Below, in pieces: positions 52,031-61,084 of a DNA stretch of 64,000 bases. The position numbers and the translations under genes were made by a program. Position 1 is the stretch's first letter, and each line of letters starts with the position of its first letter. Source of the stretch: an uncultured Bacilli bacterium (lineage in GTDB: Bacteria > Bacillota_I > Bacilli_A > RFN20 > CAG-826); NCBI GenBank assembly GCA_934725985.1, contig CAKVCX010000001.1, forward strand, positions 858,156 to 922,155. The letters run 5' to 3'. A model generated the notes under the pieces. It was given only the letters and a program-made list of their open reading frames with translations, had not been told where the DNA came from and searched no databases.

Positions 52031-53585
52031 GTTTGAGAGTAGTGTTGTTCTAAGTCGCTCTCTTACCGGCCCTAACTTTGCAAATTAAATATTCCTGTTT
52101 GAGAGTAGTGTTGTTCTAAGTCGCTCTCTTACGAGTTCCAATGAAAGCATCCTTACCTTTTTGTTTGAGAGTAGTGTTGTTCTAAGTCGCTCTCTTACTG
52201 TTTAAGAGAGTAAGATTAGTGGTGTTAGGTTTGAGAGTAGTGTTGTTCTAAGTCGCTCTCTTACAGGCGAGCCCATGAGAGTCAAGGAAATTTAGTTTGA
52301 GAGTAGTGTTGTTCTAAGTCGCTCTCTTACCTCACGGGATACTCACTCGAAAAGGTTGGCGTTTGAGAGTAGTGTTGTTCTAAGTCGCTCTCTTACTGGG
52401 TGGCGTTCGCGCTCGTTGTCCTTATAGTTTGAGAGTAGTGTTGTTCTAAGTCGCTCTCTTACTTAATATTGGGTTGTCGGTGTTTTCATTTCGTTTGAGA
52501 GTAGTGTTGTTCTAAGTCGCTCTCTTACACAAACTGGGGTGCTACAACGAACCATTTAGTTTGAGAGTAGTGTTGTTCTAAGTCGCTCTCTTACAAAAAC
52601 GACCTAGAGTTCATAATCGACCTAGGTTTGAGAGTAGTGTTGTTCTAAGTCGCTCTCTTACCTGCATGACTGGCGTTTCTCCGATATTGTCGTTTGAGAG
52701 TAGTGTTGTTCTAAGTCGCTCTCTTACGGCTGTCGTTGCCATGATTCGCTATACCAAGTTTGAGAGTAGTGTTGTTCTAAGTCGCTCTCTTACTAATGGA
52801 TACGAACAAATAAATCCAGAGTCGTTTGAGAGTAGTGTTGTTCTAAGTCGCTCTCTTACAATAAAGATGTAGTAATTATGCACGCTTGCGTTTGAGAGTA
52901 GTGTTGTTCTAAGTCGCTCTCTTACCTGTTATCTCTAACTAAATCATCTAGTATTGTTTGAGAGTAGTGTTGTTCTAAGTCGCTCTCTTACGCTCATGCC
53001 AACGGCTTCCACCTTTACCAAGTTTGAGAGTAGTGTTGTTCTAAGTCGCTCTCTTACTTGAAAATATGCCAGTAACAACACCAATAAGTTTGAGAGTAGT
53101 GTTGTTCTAAGTCGCTCTCTTACCGACATCGTCGAGGCTACATACAAATGGTCGTTTGAGAGTAGTGTTGTTCTAAGTCGCTCTCTTACTGCACCATAAA
53201 ATTAATCCCGCTCTTTTAGGTTTGAGAGTAGTGTTGTTCTAAGTCGCTCTCTTACAAATAATTCTAGTATCGACATTTTTGGCAAGTTTGAGAGTAGTGT
53301 TGTTCTAAGTCGCTCTCTTACAAGAACAACTCATTTGTTCAATTAGTATTTGTTTGAGAGTAGTGTTGTTCTAAGTCGCTCTCTTACTTTTTAGCAATTT
53401 AGGGGAGTACTCCTTAGGTTTGAGAGTAGTGTTGTTCTAAGTCGCTCTCTTACGTAAATTTGCTTGTCAAGCCTTGGACAATTGTTTGAGAGTAGTGTTG
53501 TTCTAAGTCGCTCTCTTACAAAGAAACTACACTATCTATTGAACAGTTGGTTTGAGAGTAGTGTTGTTCTAAGTCGCTCTTATTT
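52031..53585 (+). CRISPR. CRISPR array, 24 repeats and 23 spacers
   Basis: The 36-base repeat begins GTTTGAGAGTAGTG and ends GCTCTCTTAC. Repeat starts run from 52031 with a period of 66 bases. Twenty-two spacers are 30 bases and one (52595-52625) is 31. All repeats look identical except the last (53550), whose final five bases have changed to TATTT, as expected for the leader-distal end. The first 27 bases pair with the tracrRNA anti-repeat. Open reading frames inside the array are artefacts of the repeat period. crRNA transcription runs left to right from the leader. Confidence 0.98.
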
Positions 53586-53718
53586 ATTTTTAATATTGTT
53601 ATTAAGAATTAAATGCAAAGCCAATCGCAATACATGGATTAAGCATTGTGATTGCCTTTGCATCTATTGTTTCTTCTTGCAACAATTTTTTTTCTTAAGC
53701 GTATGCTATAGTTTGAAT

Positions 53719-53880
53719 ATGAAATACAAACTTAAATATTATGACGATAGTTTAAAACGTTCTCTTGGAATAGCCTCTTTTGAAGAGACAATCCATGGGG
53801 ATAGATATTACGCAATAATGATTGCGGATCAGAGAATGGCCTCTATGGGTTTTTATTCTTACGACATCATTGAACTATAA
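53719..53880 (+). CDS. 53-residue protein just after the CRISPR array
   Basis: A small soluble protein, MKYKLKYYDDSLKRSLGIAS onward, Tyr- and Met-rich, with no recognised domain. TATAGT ends six bases before the ATG and there is no ribosome binding site, which suggests a leaderless transcript. A longer in-frame ORF starting in the array is rejected because that part is repeat sequence. Whether it belongs to the CRISPR locus or to the exonuclease gene that follows 55 bases later is unknown. Confidence 0.5.
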   Translation: MKYKLKYYDDSLKRSLGIASFEETIHGDRYYAIMIADQRMASMGFYSYDIIEL

Positions 53881-53935
53881 GTTTGATTTCTTCCTTTATT
53901 TTTGCTTTTTGTTAGTCTAAATTAAGAAACGAAAT

Positions 53936-55060
53936 ATGGACTTATGCTTTATTGATCTTGTATCAAATAATATTTGTTTATCTTTTACCGATTCCCTTTT
54001 ACTAAATAAAGGCAAAAAGTATTTTAGCTTTGATGGCAATGGGGTTGAATCACTTAATGAATTTATTGCTGAAAATAGGCTTATCTATTTCGGCTATGAT
54101 ATTCAAAAATTATTTGCCTTAATTATAGAAAAATTTAAAGTTTATTTTGATTTTGAATATTTTGATATCTTAAGACTTTATAGGGCTTATTATGGGATTA
54201 AGGAAGAACCTAGTATTGAAGATCTTTCTTATGATTACGAAATAAAATTGAATGAATCTCACCCCTCATTGTCCATGTTTTCTTTTTTGTTAGAAGATAG
54301 CGGACTTTCTAGCTTGGATTTTGTAAATGGGGATTATTCTGATTGTAAATTAAATGCTAAAAGGTCAGGAACATATCAATTTTTATTAAATCAGGAAAGT
54401 GCTTATAAAGATAAAACTATTTCTTCTTTGCTAGAAAAAGGAATAAAGGGTGTTTTTGTCTTTGACTTTGAATGTTCTAATTCTGATATGGGGATAGGGA
54501 AAATATGTGAATTAGGCGCCATATATTTGGATAATAAATTAGAAAATCCAAAAGAAATTGAGGTACTTATTAATCCTGAGTCGCCTTTTAAATTAGGCAG
54601 CGATATTTCTTTGTTTTATAGCCAATCCCAATACACGTCCTCGCCAAATTTAGAGAATTCAATTTCCAAATTTATCTCTTATTTTGAAGATGACTCCATC
54701 TTAAAAATCGGCTATGCCGCGAAAAATGATATTTCTTTTTTGGTTACTGATTTAAATAGGTACGGACTAAAGATAAAACCCTTTATTTGCTTTGATGTGC
54801 AGCCTTTAGCGGATGAAGAATTGGATTCATCTAGAGACATAAGCTTAGGGGAAGCCAATCTGAAAATTGTAGGGGATTTAGGCAATAATAGGGAACATCG
54901 ATCTGTCGATGATGCCAAATTGACACTTAGACTATTCAAATACTTTCTTTCTAATCAAGAATTGATTGGTTTTCTAACATCTAATAGAGATTGCTTTAAA
55001 AGTTCTTATAATCTTTTGGAGTTAAAAAAGAATAAGTTGGTTAAAGTTGCTTATTGGTAA
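53936..55060 (+). CDS. DEDDh-type 3'-5' exonuclease with degenerate N-terminal domain
   Basis: This 374-residue protein carries a C-terminal exonuclease of the DnaQ/RNase T family (about 175-350): motif I FDFECSN, motif II YAAKNDISFL, motif III HRSVDDAKLT, with the His of the DEDDh type. The first 130 residues look like a second, decayed copy of the same fold (CFIDL at the start, then LIYFGYDIQKLFALII and FDILRLYRAYYG.KEEPSIEDLS), with catalytic acids missing. The role could be DNA or RNA trimming; substrate cannot be told. It converges with the flavin-reductase-like gene with one base between stops. Confidence 0.8.
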   Translation: MDLCFIDLVSNNICLSFTDSLLLNKGKKYFSFDGNGVESLNEFIAENRLIYFGYDIQKLFALIIEKFKVYFDFEYFDILRLYRAYYGIKEEPSIEDLSYDYEIKLNESHPSLSMFSFLLEDSGLSSLDFVNGDYSDCKLNAKRSGTYQFLLNQESAYKDKTISSLLEKGIKGVFVFDFECSNSDMGIGKICELGAIYLDNKLENPKEIEVLINPESPFKLGSDISLFYSQSQYTSSPNLENSISKFISYFEDDSILKIGYAAKNDISFLVTDLNRYGLKIKPFICFDVQPLADEELDSSRDISLGEANLKIVGDLGNNREHRSVDDAKLTLRLFKYFLSNQELIGFLTSNRDCFKSSYNLLELKKNKLVKVAYW

Positions 55061-55061
55061 T

Positions 55062-55502
55062 TTATTTATATAGGGATGGGTCATAACCATAGGCGAACTC
55101 TTTGTTTTCGTTTTGCTTATAGCGGTCTACTTTAACAAATACTAATTTATCGCCTTCATTTTCTTCAATCTTAACAACACGTCCAACCATATTAACTTTG
55201 GCGTTTTTAACTAAGATGGCATCTCCATCTTTTTCATAGTCGAACAAGGATAATTTGTTAATTTTGCTAGAATGGGTTGAACCGATTTTATTTCCTATTT
55301 CTTCTTGTCCTTTGGCTAACGAAGAAATGCCAACTTCATCTCCGACTTCTATGGCTTTATTTGAATCGGCTTGTCCACCCATTAACAAAGCAACCTTACT
55401 ATAATCTACCATCATGGCCCATGCTATTGTCATTGCATAGGTTTTATTGTTTTTAGTAAAGGCAATTACATTTGCCCCACAGTTAAATGCTTGTAGTCCC
55501 AT
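55062..55502 (-). CDS. Flavin reductase-like FMN-binding split-barrel protein
   Basis: This 146-residue protein resembles the flavin reductase-like family (PF01613): ANVIAFTKNNKTYAMTIAWAMMVDYSKVALLMG is the first barrel region with the T-x-x-W-type flavin contact. IEVGDEVGISSLAKGQEEIGNKIGSTHSSKINK follows, and then the short C-terminal strands. It could bind FMN and use NAD(P)H, or act as a flavin-dependent sensor. The gene lies three bases after the antiporter stop and is probably co-transcribed with it. Confidence 0.75.
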   Translation of the reverse strand: MGLQAFNCGANVIAFTKNNKTYAMTIAWAMMVDYSKVALLMGGQADSNKAIEVGDEVGISSLAKGQEEIGNKIGSTHSSKINKLSLFDYEKDGDAILVKNAKVNMVGRVVKIEENEGDKLVFVKVDRYKQNENKEFAYGYDPSLYK

Positions 55503-55505
55503 ATA

Positions 55506-56858
55506 TTAAGCCTCTTTCTTTTCTTGGGTTTTATTAGAATCTCCCTTTGCAAATATTCTAAGCAAAATAGGAGTTAAAAAACTAGATATAATGATTAAGC
55601 CTAACGTAAATGGGATTATACCAGGTTCTACTAGTTTAGCATCAACCCCTTCTTGGGCCGTTACAATTACAACCTCGGCTCTAGCCATCATTCCTATTCC
55701 TATCGATATAGCTTCTTTTCCTTTGAACCCACTAATTCTAGCCCCAAGTCCAGCCCCTAAGACTTTTCCTATTAAACCTAATAAAATCCAGACTATTCCA
55801 AATATTGCAAATACCCATGAAATAGACGAAACTGCTTGATCGCTGCCTACTCCTAATGAGGTATACATTTTTAAGGCAACTGAAGCAAAAAAGACTGGAA
55901 CAAATATAACGTTTGCAGTTGTTTCTGCCCTATGGTCTATGTATTTTGAAGAAGAGGTATTTGCTAAAATCAATCCCGCTATATAGGCCCCTGTAATATC
56001 GGCGATATGGAATAATTCCGCTAAAAAGGCCCATAAGAAGCAAAAGGCAAGAGAGAACATTGGAAGTCTTCTATGATGTGGGTATTTTTCACCCATCCAA
56101 TTAAATAATTTATGGATCAATATGCCTACGCCTATAGATAAAGCAAAGAAAGCTAACATTATTAAAATTAAGAAAAAGACACCAAGTCCGCCTTCTCCTG
56201 TAGGAATAACCCAAGGTGCGCCTTTTTCTGAGCCGCCTGAAATGGAAATTATTATCGAAAGCAAAATAATTCCGATTACATCATCTATAATGGCGGCCGA
56301 GATTAAAGAGGTTCCCATAGAGCTATCAAGTTTGCCTAATTCTTTTAATGTGGCAACGGTTATGGAAACGCTAGTGGCTGTTAAAATAACGCCATAATAA
56401 ATGTCTGAATAAATCGGATTTTGATGCGATTGTACCATTGCCCCATAAAATGACTCATCCATTTTAGCGCCTACTCTAAAACAAAGCGCCCCAACAAACC
56501 CTAAGACAAGCGGGAATATAACGCCTAAAGAAGTGATAATCAAGCTTGATTTACTTTGTTTTTTTATTGATAACAAGTCTGTTTCTATCCCTGCTTCAAA
56601 AAGAATTAAAACAACGCCTATTTTTGCAATTGAATTAATGGCGTTGCTACTATACGGGGTTAAGATAAATTGATGATCGGCGGGGATAAAATAAAATAAT
56701 CCAACAACCAATCCACCTAATAAATAACCTACAACTTCAGGTATTTTTAACTTTCCCATTAATAAAGAAAATGCTTTTCCAATTCCTAAAATCAAGGCTA
56801 GTGGCAATAAAACCATATAGGGTTGATTAGTAAATTCTTCACTTATCAATGTAACCAT
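55506..56858 (-). CDS. Cation/proton antiporter (CPA2 family)
   Basis: This 450-residue membrane protein has about 12-13 helices of the Na+(K+)/H+ exchanger family (PF00999). The start LPLALILGIGKAFSLLMGKLKIPEVVGYLLGGLVVGL is the family's first two helices. TATSVSITVATLKELGKLDSSMGTSLISAAIIDDVIGIILLSI contains the ion-binding DD pair of helix 5 typical of electrogenic exchangers. GIGMMARAEVVIV is another conserved block (helix 11). No C-terminal TrkA-N or TrkA-C domain is present. It probably exchanges Na+ or K+ for H+; the ion cannot be read here. Confidence 0.9.
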   Translation of the reverse strand: MVTLISEEFTNQPYMVLLPLALILGIGKAFSLLMGKLKIPEVVGYLLGGLVVGLFYFIPADHQFILTPYSSNAINSIAKIGVVLILFEAGIETDLLSIKKQSKSSLIITSLGVIFPLVLGFVGALCFRVGAKMDESFYGAMVQSHQNPIYSDIYYGVILTATSVSITVATLKELGKLDSSMGTSLISAAIIDDVIGIILLSIIISISGGSEKGAPWVIPTGEGGLGVFFLILIMLAFFALSIGVGILIHKLFNWMGEKYPHHRRLPMFSLAFCFLWAFLAELFHIADITGAYIAGLILANTSSSKYIDHRAETTANVIFVPVFFASVALKMYTSLGVGSDQAVSSISWVFAIFGIVWILLGLIGKVLGAGLGARISGFKGKEAISIGIGMMARAEVVIVTAQEGVDAKLVEPGIIPFTLGLIIISSFLTPILLRIFAKGDSNKTQEKKEA

Positions 56859-56923
56859 TTCTTTAGACTCTCCTACAAAGGCGCTAGTATACTCTTTTTT
56901 ATCTTAAGATAAAGTCTTGCTTG

Positions 56924-57349
56924 TTAATATTGATTATTGTTTTTGTTATATTTTGCGAATTTTAGGCTTTTTTTCATAAGGAAAGAATTATTTTCCGTAT
57001 TATCTATTATTTTGAAATCAAGCTTTTTAAAGAAAGGGGTTAGATTAGAAGGAGAAATTGCAATTACATTTCTTCCGCCTAATGTTTTTACTTTTGTACA
57101 TATTGCTTTAACCGCGTACGTCCCAATTTTTAATTTCCTAGCGTTTTTATTTACGACCAAATTATTAATTTGATATAGTTCGGGATCTATTTTGCTTAAG
57201 ATACCAGAAGCTAATGCAACGCCGTCTTTATCAATTAATAAGTAATACACGCCTTCTTTGTTTTTATATTCTTCAAAATTAACATCTTCTTCTTGGAATA
57301 TGGAATAAATAGAAGAATTTGGTTCAAGCAAGAATAATATTTTAATCAT
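56924..57349 (-). CDS. GNAT-family N-acetyltransferase
   Basis: This 141-residue acetyltransferase has YYLLIDKDGVALASGILSKI (strands 2-3 of the fold), INNLVVNKNARKLKIGTYAVKAICTKV (motif A with the acetyl-CoA loop K-x-x-x-GT) and LTPFFKKLDFKIID (motif B). Acetyl donor binding is expected; the acceptor is unknown. It precedes a divergently transcribed membrane protein. Typical GNAT length. Confidence 0.85.
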   Translation of the reverse strand: MIKILFLLEPNSSIYSIFQEEDVNFEEYKNKEGVYYLLIDKDGVALASGILSKIDPELYQINNLVVNKNARKLKIGTYAVKAICTKVKTLGGRNVIAISPSNLTPFFKKLDFKIIDNTENNSFLMKKSLKFAKYNKNNNQY

Positions 57350-57386
57350 TTTGTAATTATTCCCTTTTTATAAAATAAAAAACAGG

Positions 57387-57392
57387 TATTAT
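57387..57392 (+). promoter_or_regulatory. -10 box of the 207-residue membrane protein gene
   Basis: TATTAT ends six bases before the ATG, so transcription would begin at the start codon itself. No ribosome binding site is present. Confidence 0.5.
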
Positions 57393-57398
57393 CATTTT

Positions 57399-58022
57399 AT
57401 GAACTATAGAATCTATTTTAAAAATCACAAAAACAAAATATTGGCAGTTTCTTTTTCTGCCCTTGCTAACATTTTATTTTTTGCCTTTGCAATATATGAC
57501 ATTGTCCTTACCGCACCAAATATTGATATATCGGGTATTTGGAATTATTTATTATATGCCGTTACTTATTTAATTATTTTAATAGCCAATATAAGAAACG
57601 ATAATTTTGCCTACCAAGGCATATTGATGTTTGTTTTCTTTATGGTTTTTGACCAGATTTATACTTTGCTAATTGATTCACCTGGTCTTTTTTCTTCTTT
57701 TGTTTCCGGAGATGTAACGGTCATTCTTCTTTCTATTTTCTTGTTCTTGTTCTTGCTTGCCCAAGTTATTATTGGAGTTCTTCTTTATTTGAGTATTGCT
57801 AAATATAGTAGAGGTCTTATTGATAATTTTAAGAAAGTACGTTTGCTTGGCATTTTATATAGTATCTCTTTGTTTATTGGTTTAGCCTTTTATATGTCTT
57901 TGCTTTTGCTTGGACTTGAAATTAACCCTTTTTCCGTTTTTTTATTATTTATGACTCCTATTTCAGAGGTTTTAATGAGCATTGCCATTTGTTTTACTTT
58001 AGAAAGGCTTAGAAGAATTTGA
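57399..58022 (+). CDS. Polytopic membrane protein (207 aa)
   Basis: Six membrane helices can be counted, at about residues 14-35, 46-64, 74-92, 100-125, 146-167 and 172-195. The short loops carry few conserved-looking residues, and I recognise no family. The -10 box lies so close to the ATG that the mRNA is probably leaderless. The gene ends shortly before the manganese riboswitch of the P-type ATPase. Confidence 0.65.
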   Translation: MNYRIYFKNHKNKILAVSFSALANILFFAFAIYDIVLTAPNIDISGIWNYLLYAVTYLIILIANIRNDNFAYQGILMFVFFMVFDQIYTLLIDSPGLFSSFVSGDVTVILLSIFLFLFLLAQVIIGVLLYLSIAKYSRGLIDNFKKVRLLGILYSISLFIGLAFYMSLLLLGLEINPFSVFLLFMTPISEVLMSIAICFTLERLRRI

Positions 58023-58052
58023 TAAGCCCTTCTTTATTGTTGCCTATCAAGT

Positions 58053-58061
58053 TGCTATACT
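58053..58061 (+). promoter_or_regulatory. Extended -10 promoter of the riboswitch-ATPase transcript
   Basis: TGCTATACT is an extended -10 element. The transcript would begin at about 58068, exactly where the aptamer starts. Confidence 0.6.
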
Positions 58062-58067
58062 AATTAG

Positions 58068-58166
58068 ACGTAAGGGGAGTAGCGTTAAACCCTATCTCCG
58101 ACATCCCGTCTTTGACCGGATTAGGGTGGCCTAAAAAGCCTCGCAAGACCTTAAACCTTTTTAGGA
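58068..58166 (+). promoter_or_regulatory. yybP-ykoY manganese riboswitch
   Basis: The leader shows both conserved loops of the class: GGGGAGTAGC in the first stem and GCAAGACC in the second, closed by a stem GTAAGG/CCTTAAAC. The aptamer binds Mn2+ and turns on export genes. Downstream, CCTAAAAAG (58130-58138) is exactly complementary to CTTTTTAGG (58157-58165), which overlaps a purine-rich AGGAG. This may be the alternative pairing of the off state (inference). Confidence 0.88.
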
Positions 58167-58184
58167 GAGAAAGGATACATATTT

Positions 58185-60917
58185 ATGTACGAAGACAAAA
58201 ACTTTAAGGAAGTTAGTGAGATTTTACTTTCGAACGAAGAAGTTGGTTTAAGTGAGGAAGAAGCTTCTTCTAGGTTAGAAAAAAACGGTAAAAATAAACT
58301 AGAAGAAAAAGAAAGCGATCCTTGGTGGAAGATATTTTTGGGCAACATCAAGGACCCAATGACTTTAATTCTTGCCTTGGCTGCCATTATTTCTTTAATT
58401 CTTGGCATTATATCTATGCAAAAAGGGCAAGAAGGACCCGAGGCTCTAGCCGATGTCTTTATTATTTTTGGTGTCGTTTTATTGAATGCGACTATTGGAA
58501 CCATTCAAGAAATGAAAGCGTCTAAGGCACTAGAAGCCTTAAAAAAGATGTCTGCTCCAACGGCTACGGTAAAAAGAGGCGGAAAAATATTAGAGATCCC
58601 AGCCGAAGATGTAGTAGTAGGAGATATTGTTATTCTAGAAGAAGGTAGAACAGTACCTGCCGATTTAAGATTAATCAAATCGTTTTCTTTGAAAGTAGAC
58701 GAATCTTCCTTGACTGGTGAATCTTTGCCAATTGAAAAAGATGCTTCGATTGTTTTAAGCGAGAATGTCGGCGTTGGAGATAGGGTTAATGAAGTTTTCA
58801 TGTCTACTCCTATTGTTTATGGCCGTGGGGAAGGCATAGTCATTGGAACTGGAATGGAAACTGAAATTGGGCGTATTGCTTCTATGCTAGCTGGAGAAGG
58901 CGAAGAGACGACCCCGCTACAAAAAAAGCTTGCTGGTTTATCTAAATTTTTAGGCTATTTGACTATTGGCATAGTAATACTAATGCTTGGTATTAAACTA
59001 TTGTGGGTCGGAATAAATGGAACTATAGCAAGTGAGTGGAGTCAAGCCTTGTTAGATTCAGTAGCTTTAGCTGTTGCGGCAATCCCTGAAGGTTTGACTG
59101 CTGTTGTAACCATTGTTTTGGCCATGGGCATGAGCAAAATGGTCAAAGTCAACACTATTGTTAGAAGGCTTGCTTCAGTTGAAACTTTGGGTGCCGTTTC
59201 TTATATATGCTCTGATAAAACTGGCACATTAACGCAAAATAAGATGACTGTAGTCGAAGCTTATTTTGATAAAAAGCATTATGAAAATAGCGAAATTAAA
59301 GACCAATCCTTGTCGCTTTTAGCTAGCGGTTTATGCCTTTGTAGCGATGCAAAAATCGAAGGAGGAGTTTATGGGGATCCAACCGAAATTGCTCTTGTCG
59401 AGTTTGCTTCTAAACTAGGCTATAGCAAGTCCAGCTTAGAAAATAAGACACCCCGTGTCGATGAATTGCCTTTTGATTCAGTTAGAAAAATGATGTCGAC
59501 CCTTCATAAAACGGATAAAGGAAATCTTATTTATACAAAAGGTGCGATGGACCAGGTTTTAAAACATACAGTTAATATTTTAGAAAACGGAATTACTAGG
59601 AAAATTACAGAAGAGGATATTAAAACAATTAAAGAACAAGCTTCTTTAATGTCTTCAAAAGCTTTGCGCGTCTTGGCTTTATCGATGGCTAATGGAGACA
59701 AGATTGAGGAAGAGAATTTAACATTTGTTGGCTTAGTTGGCATGGTTGACCCTCCTCGTCCTGCCGCTAAACCCGCCGTCGCAACCTTAAAGAAAGCTGG
59801 CATTACTACAGTTATGATAACTGGTGATCATAAAGATACCGCTTTTGCCATTGCTAAAGAATTAGGCATTGCTTCAAATGCAAATGAATGCATGTCTGGC
59901 GAGGAAATAGATAATTGCACGCCGGAACAGCTTCAAGAAGCCGTTAAAACAATTAGGGTCTTTGCCCGTGTTTCTCCTCAAAATAAAGTTGCTATTGTAA
60001 AAGCCATAAAAGATAACGGCAATATTGCCGCCATGACTGGGGACGGTGTTAACGATGCGCCAAGTTTAAAAGCTGCAGACATTGGTATTGCCATGGGTAT
60101 AACCGGAACCGATGTTGCCAAAGGTGCGGCTGATATGGTTTTAACTGACGATAATTTTGCTTCAATTGAAAAAGCGGTTGAAGAAGGGCGCGGCATTTAT
60201 GCCAACATTAAGAAAACCATATTGTTCCTTCTCTCTTCTAACATTGGCGAAGTTGTTGCCATGCTTATCGCTGCTTTAATTGGATTGGATTCCCCATTAA
60301 TTGCCATTCATTTGCTTTGGGTTAACTTAATCACAGATTCTTTGCCCGCCGTTGCTTTAGGTGCAGATAAAAAACCCGATGACATCATGGATGATAAGCC
60401 ACGTAATCCAAAGGAATCTTTGTTTAGCCATGGTGGCTATGCCATCACATTTGGGTATGGTTTAGTAATTGGCTTGATTACTTTGGCTGCATTCTTGTTA
60501 AAGCCTATTATGGCTGGCAATTATACTCTTGCCGATATCAGCGCTTATTTAAATTATATCGATCCTGTTACTAATAAGCCTTTGCAATTAGAGGAAGCCC
60601 AGTCTATGGCTTTCTGCGTTTTGGCTATGTCAGAATTATTCCATATGCTTGGTATGACCAATACGAAGAAAAGCTTTATAAATGTTTTCAAAGATAAAAA
60701 CGTCTTGCTTTGGATTGCTTTCTTTTTAGGAATGGGATTGCAGTTTGCCGTTATAGAAATTCCGGGAGTAAACGATATATTCAAAGTGTATAGGCTTTCT
60801 GATGAACCAATGGACTATTTATATGTCTTTGTTTTGGCTTTGATGCCATTGCTAGTTCACGAGATAACAGTCTTTGTTTTATTTATAAAGAAACATCTTC
60901 AAAAAAATAGGGCGTAA
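58185..60917 (+). CDS. P-type cation-transporting ATPase (Ca2+/Mn2+ exporter type)
   Basis: This 910-residue P2-type ATPase has the N-terminal cation-ATPase domain (about 1-75, LSEEEASSRLEKNGKNKLEE), the actuator TGES near residue 185 and the phosphorylation motif DKTGTLT with Asp344. KGAMDQVL (nucleotide binding), TGDHKDTA and MTGDGVNDAP follow. There are ten membrane helices, with PEGLTAV in TM4 (ion-binding). It resembles SERCA/LMCA-type pumps. Because its mRNA starts with a Mn2+ riboswitch, Mn2+ export is the likely job, as for the related ykoY/yoaB-linked pumps. AAAGGA lies nine bases before the ATG. Confidence 0.93.
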   Translation: MYEDKNFKEVSEILLSNEEVGLSEEEASSRLEKNGKNKLEEKESDPWWKIFLGNIKDPMTLILALAAIISLILGIISMQKGQEGPEALADVFIIFGVVLLNATIGTIQEMKASKALEALKKMSAPTATVKRGGKILEIPAEDVVVGDIVILEEGRTVPADLRLIKSFSLKVDESSLTGESLPIEKDASIVLSENVGVGDRVNEVFMSTPIVYGRGEGIVIGTGMETEIGRIASMLAGEGEETTPLQKKLAGLSKFLGYLTIGIVILMLGIKLLWVGINGTIASEWSQALLDSVALAVAAIPEGLTAVVTIVLAMGMSKMVKVNTIVRRLASVETLGAVSYICSDKTGTLTQNKMTVVEAYFDKKHYENSEIKDQSLSLLASGLCLCSDAKIEGGVYGDPTEIALVEFASKLGYSKSSLENKTPRVDELPFDSVRKMMSTLHKTDKGNLIYTKGAMDQVLKHTVNILENGITRKITEEDIKTIKEQASLMSSKALRVLALSMANGDKIEEENLTFVGLVGMVDPPRPAAKPAVATLKKAGITTVMITGDHKDTAFAIAKELGIASNANECMSGEEIDNCTPEQLQEAVKTIRVFARVSPQNKVAIVKAIKDNGNIAAMTGDGVNDAPSLKAADIGIAMGITGTDVAKGAADMVLTDDNFASIEKAVEEGRGIYANIKKTILFLLSSNIGEVVAMLIAALIGLDSPLIAIHLLWVNLITDSLPAVALGADKKPDDIMDDKPRNPKESLFSHGGYAITFGYGLVIGLITLAAFLLKPIMAGNYTLADISAYLNYIDPVTNKPLQLEEAQSMAFCVLAMSELFHMLGMTNTKKSFINVFKDKNVLLWIAFFLGMGLQFAVIEIPGVNDIFKVYRLSDEPMDYLYVFVLALMPLLVHEITVFVLFIKKHLQKNRA

Positions 60918-60956
60918 ACCCTTGGCTTGTTAACCTTATCGGATAATTGTTTTTTC

Positions 60957-60985
60957 TTGAACTAGTCATATTCGTTTATTATAGT
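60957..60985 (+). promoter_or_regulatory. Promoter of tRNA-Thr
   Basis: TTGAAC and TATAGT are 17 bases apart; transcription would begin a few bases before the tRNA. Confidence 0.78.
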
Positions 60986-60995
60986 TATTAACGTT

Positions 60996-61071
60996 GCCGA
61001 CTTAGCTCAATTGGCAGAGCAACGGTATCGTAAACCGTAGGTTGGAGGTTCGATTCCTCTAGTCGGCACCA
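60996..61071 (+). tRNA. tRNA-Thr (anticodon CGT)
   Basis: The 76-base gene has an acceptor stem GCCGACT/AGTCGGC, D loop with AGCTCAATTGGCAGAGC, anticodon stem ACGGT/ACCGT with loop ATCGTAA (anticodon CGT), and a TPsiC arm GAGGTTCGATTCCTC. The CCA end is encoded in the gene. It reads ACG. Confidence 0.96.
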
Positions 61072-61084
61072 ATAATAGCAATCA

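Noticed and set aside
52666..53147. Open reading frames inside the CRISPR array on both strands
   Set aside because: Their proteins repeat FESSVVLSRSLT or VRERLRTTLLSN with 66-base period, which is just translation of the repeat.
53464..53718. Upstream extension of the 53-residue gene into the array
   Set aside because: The first part is CRISPR repeat translation, and a promoter box stands just before the internal ATG.
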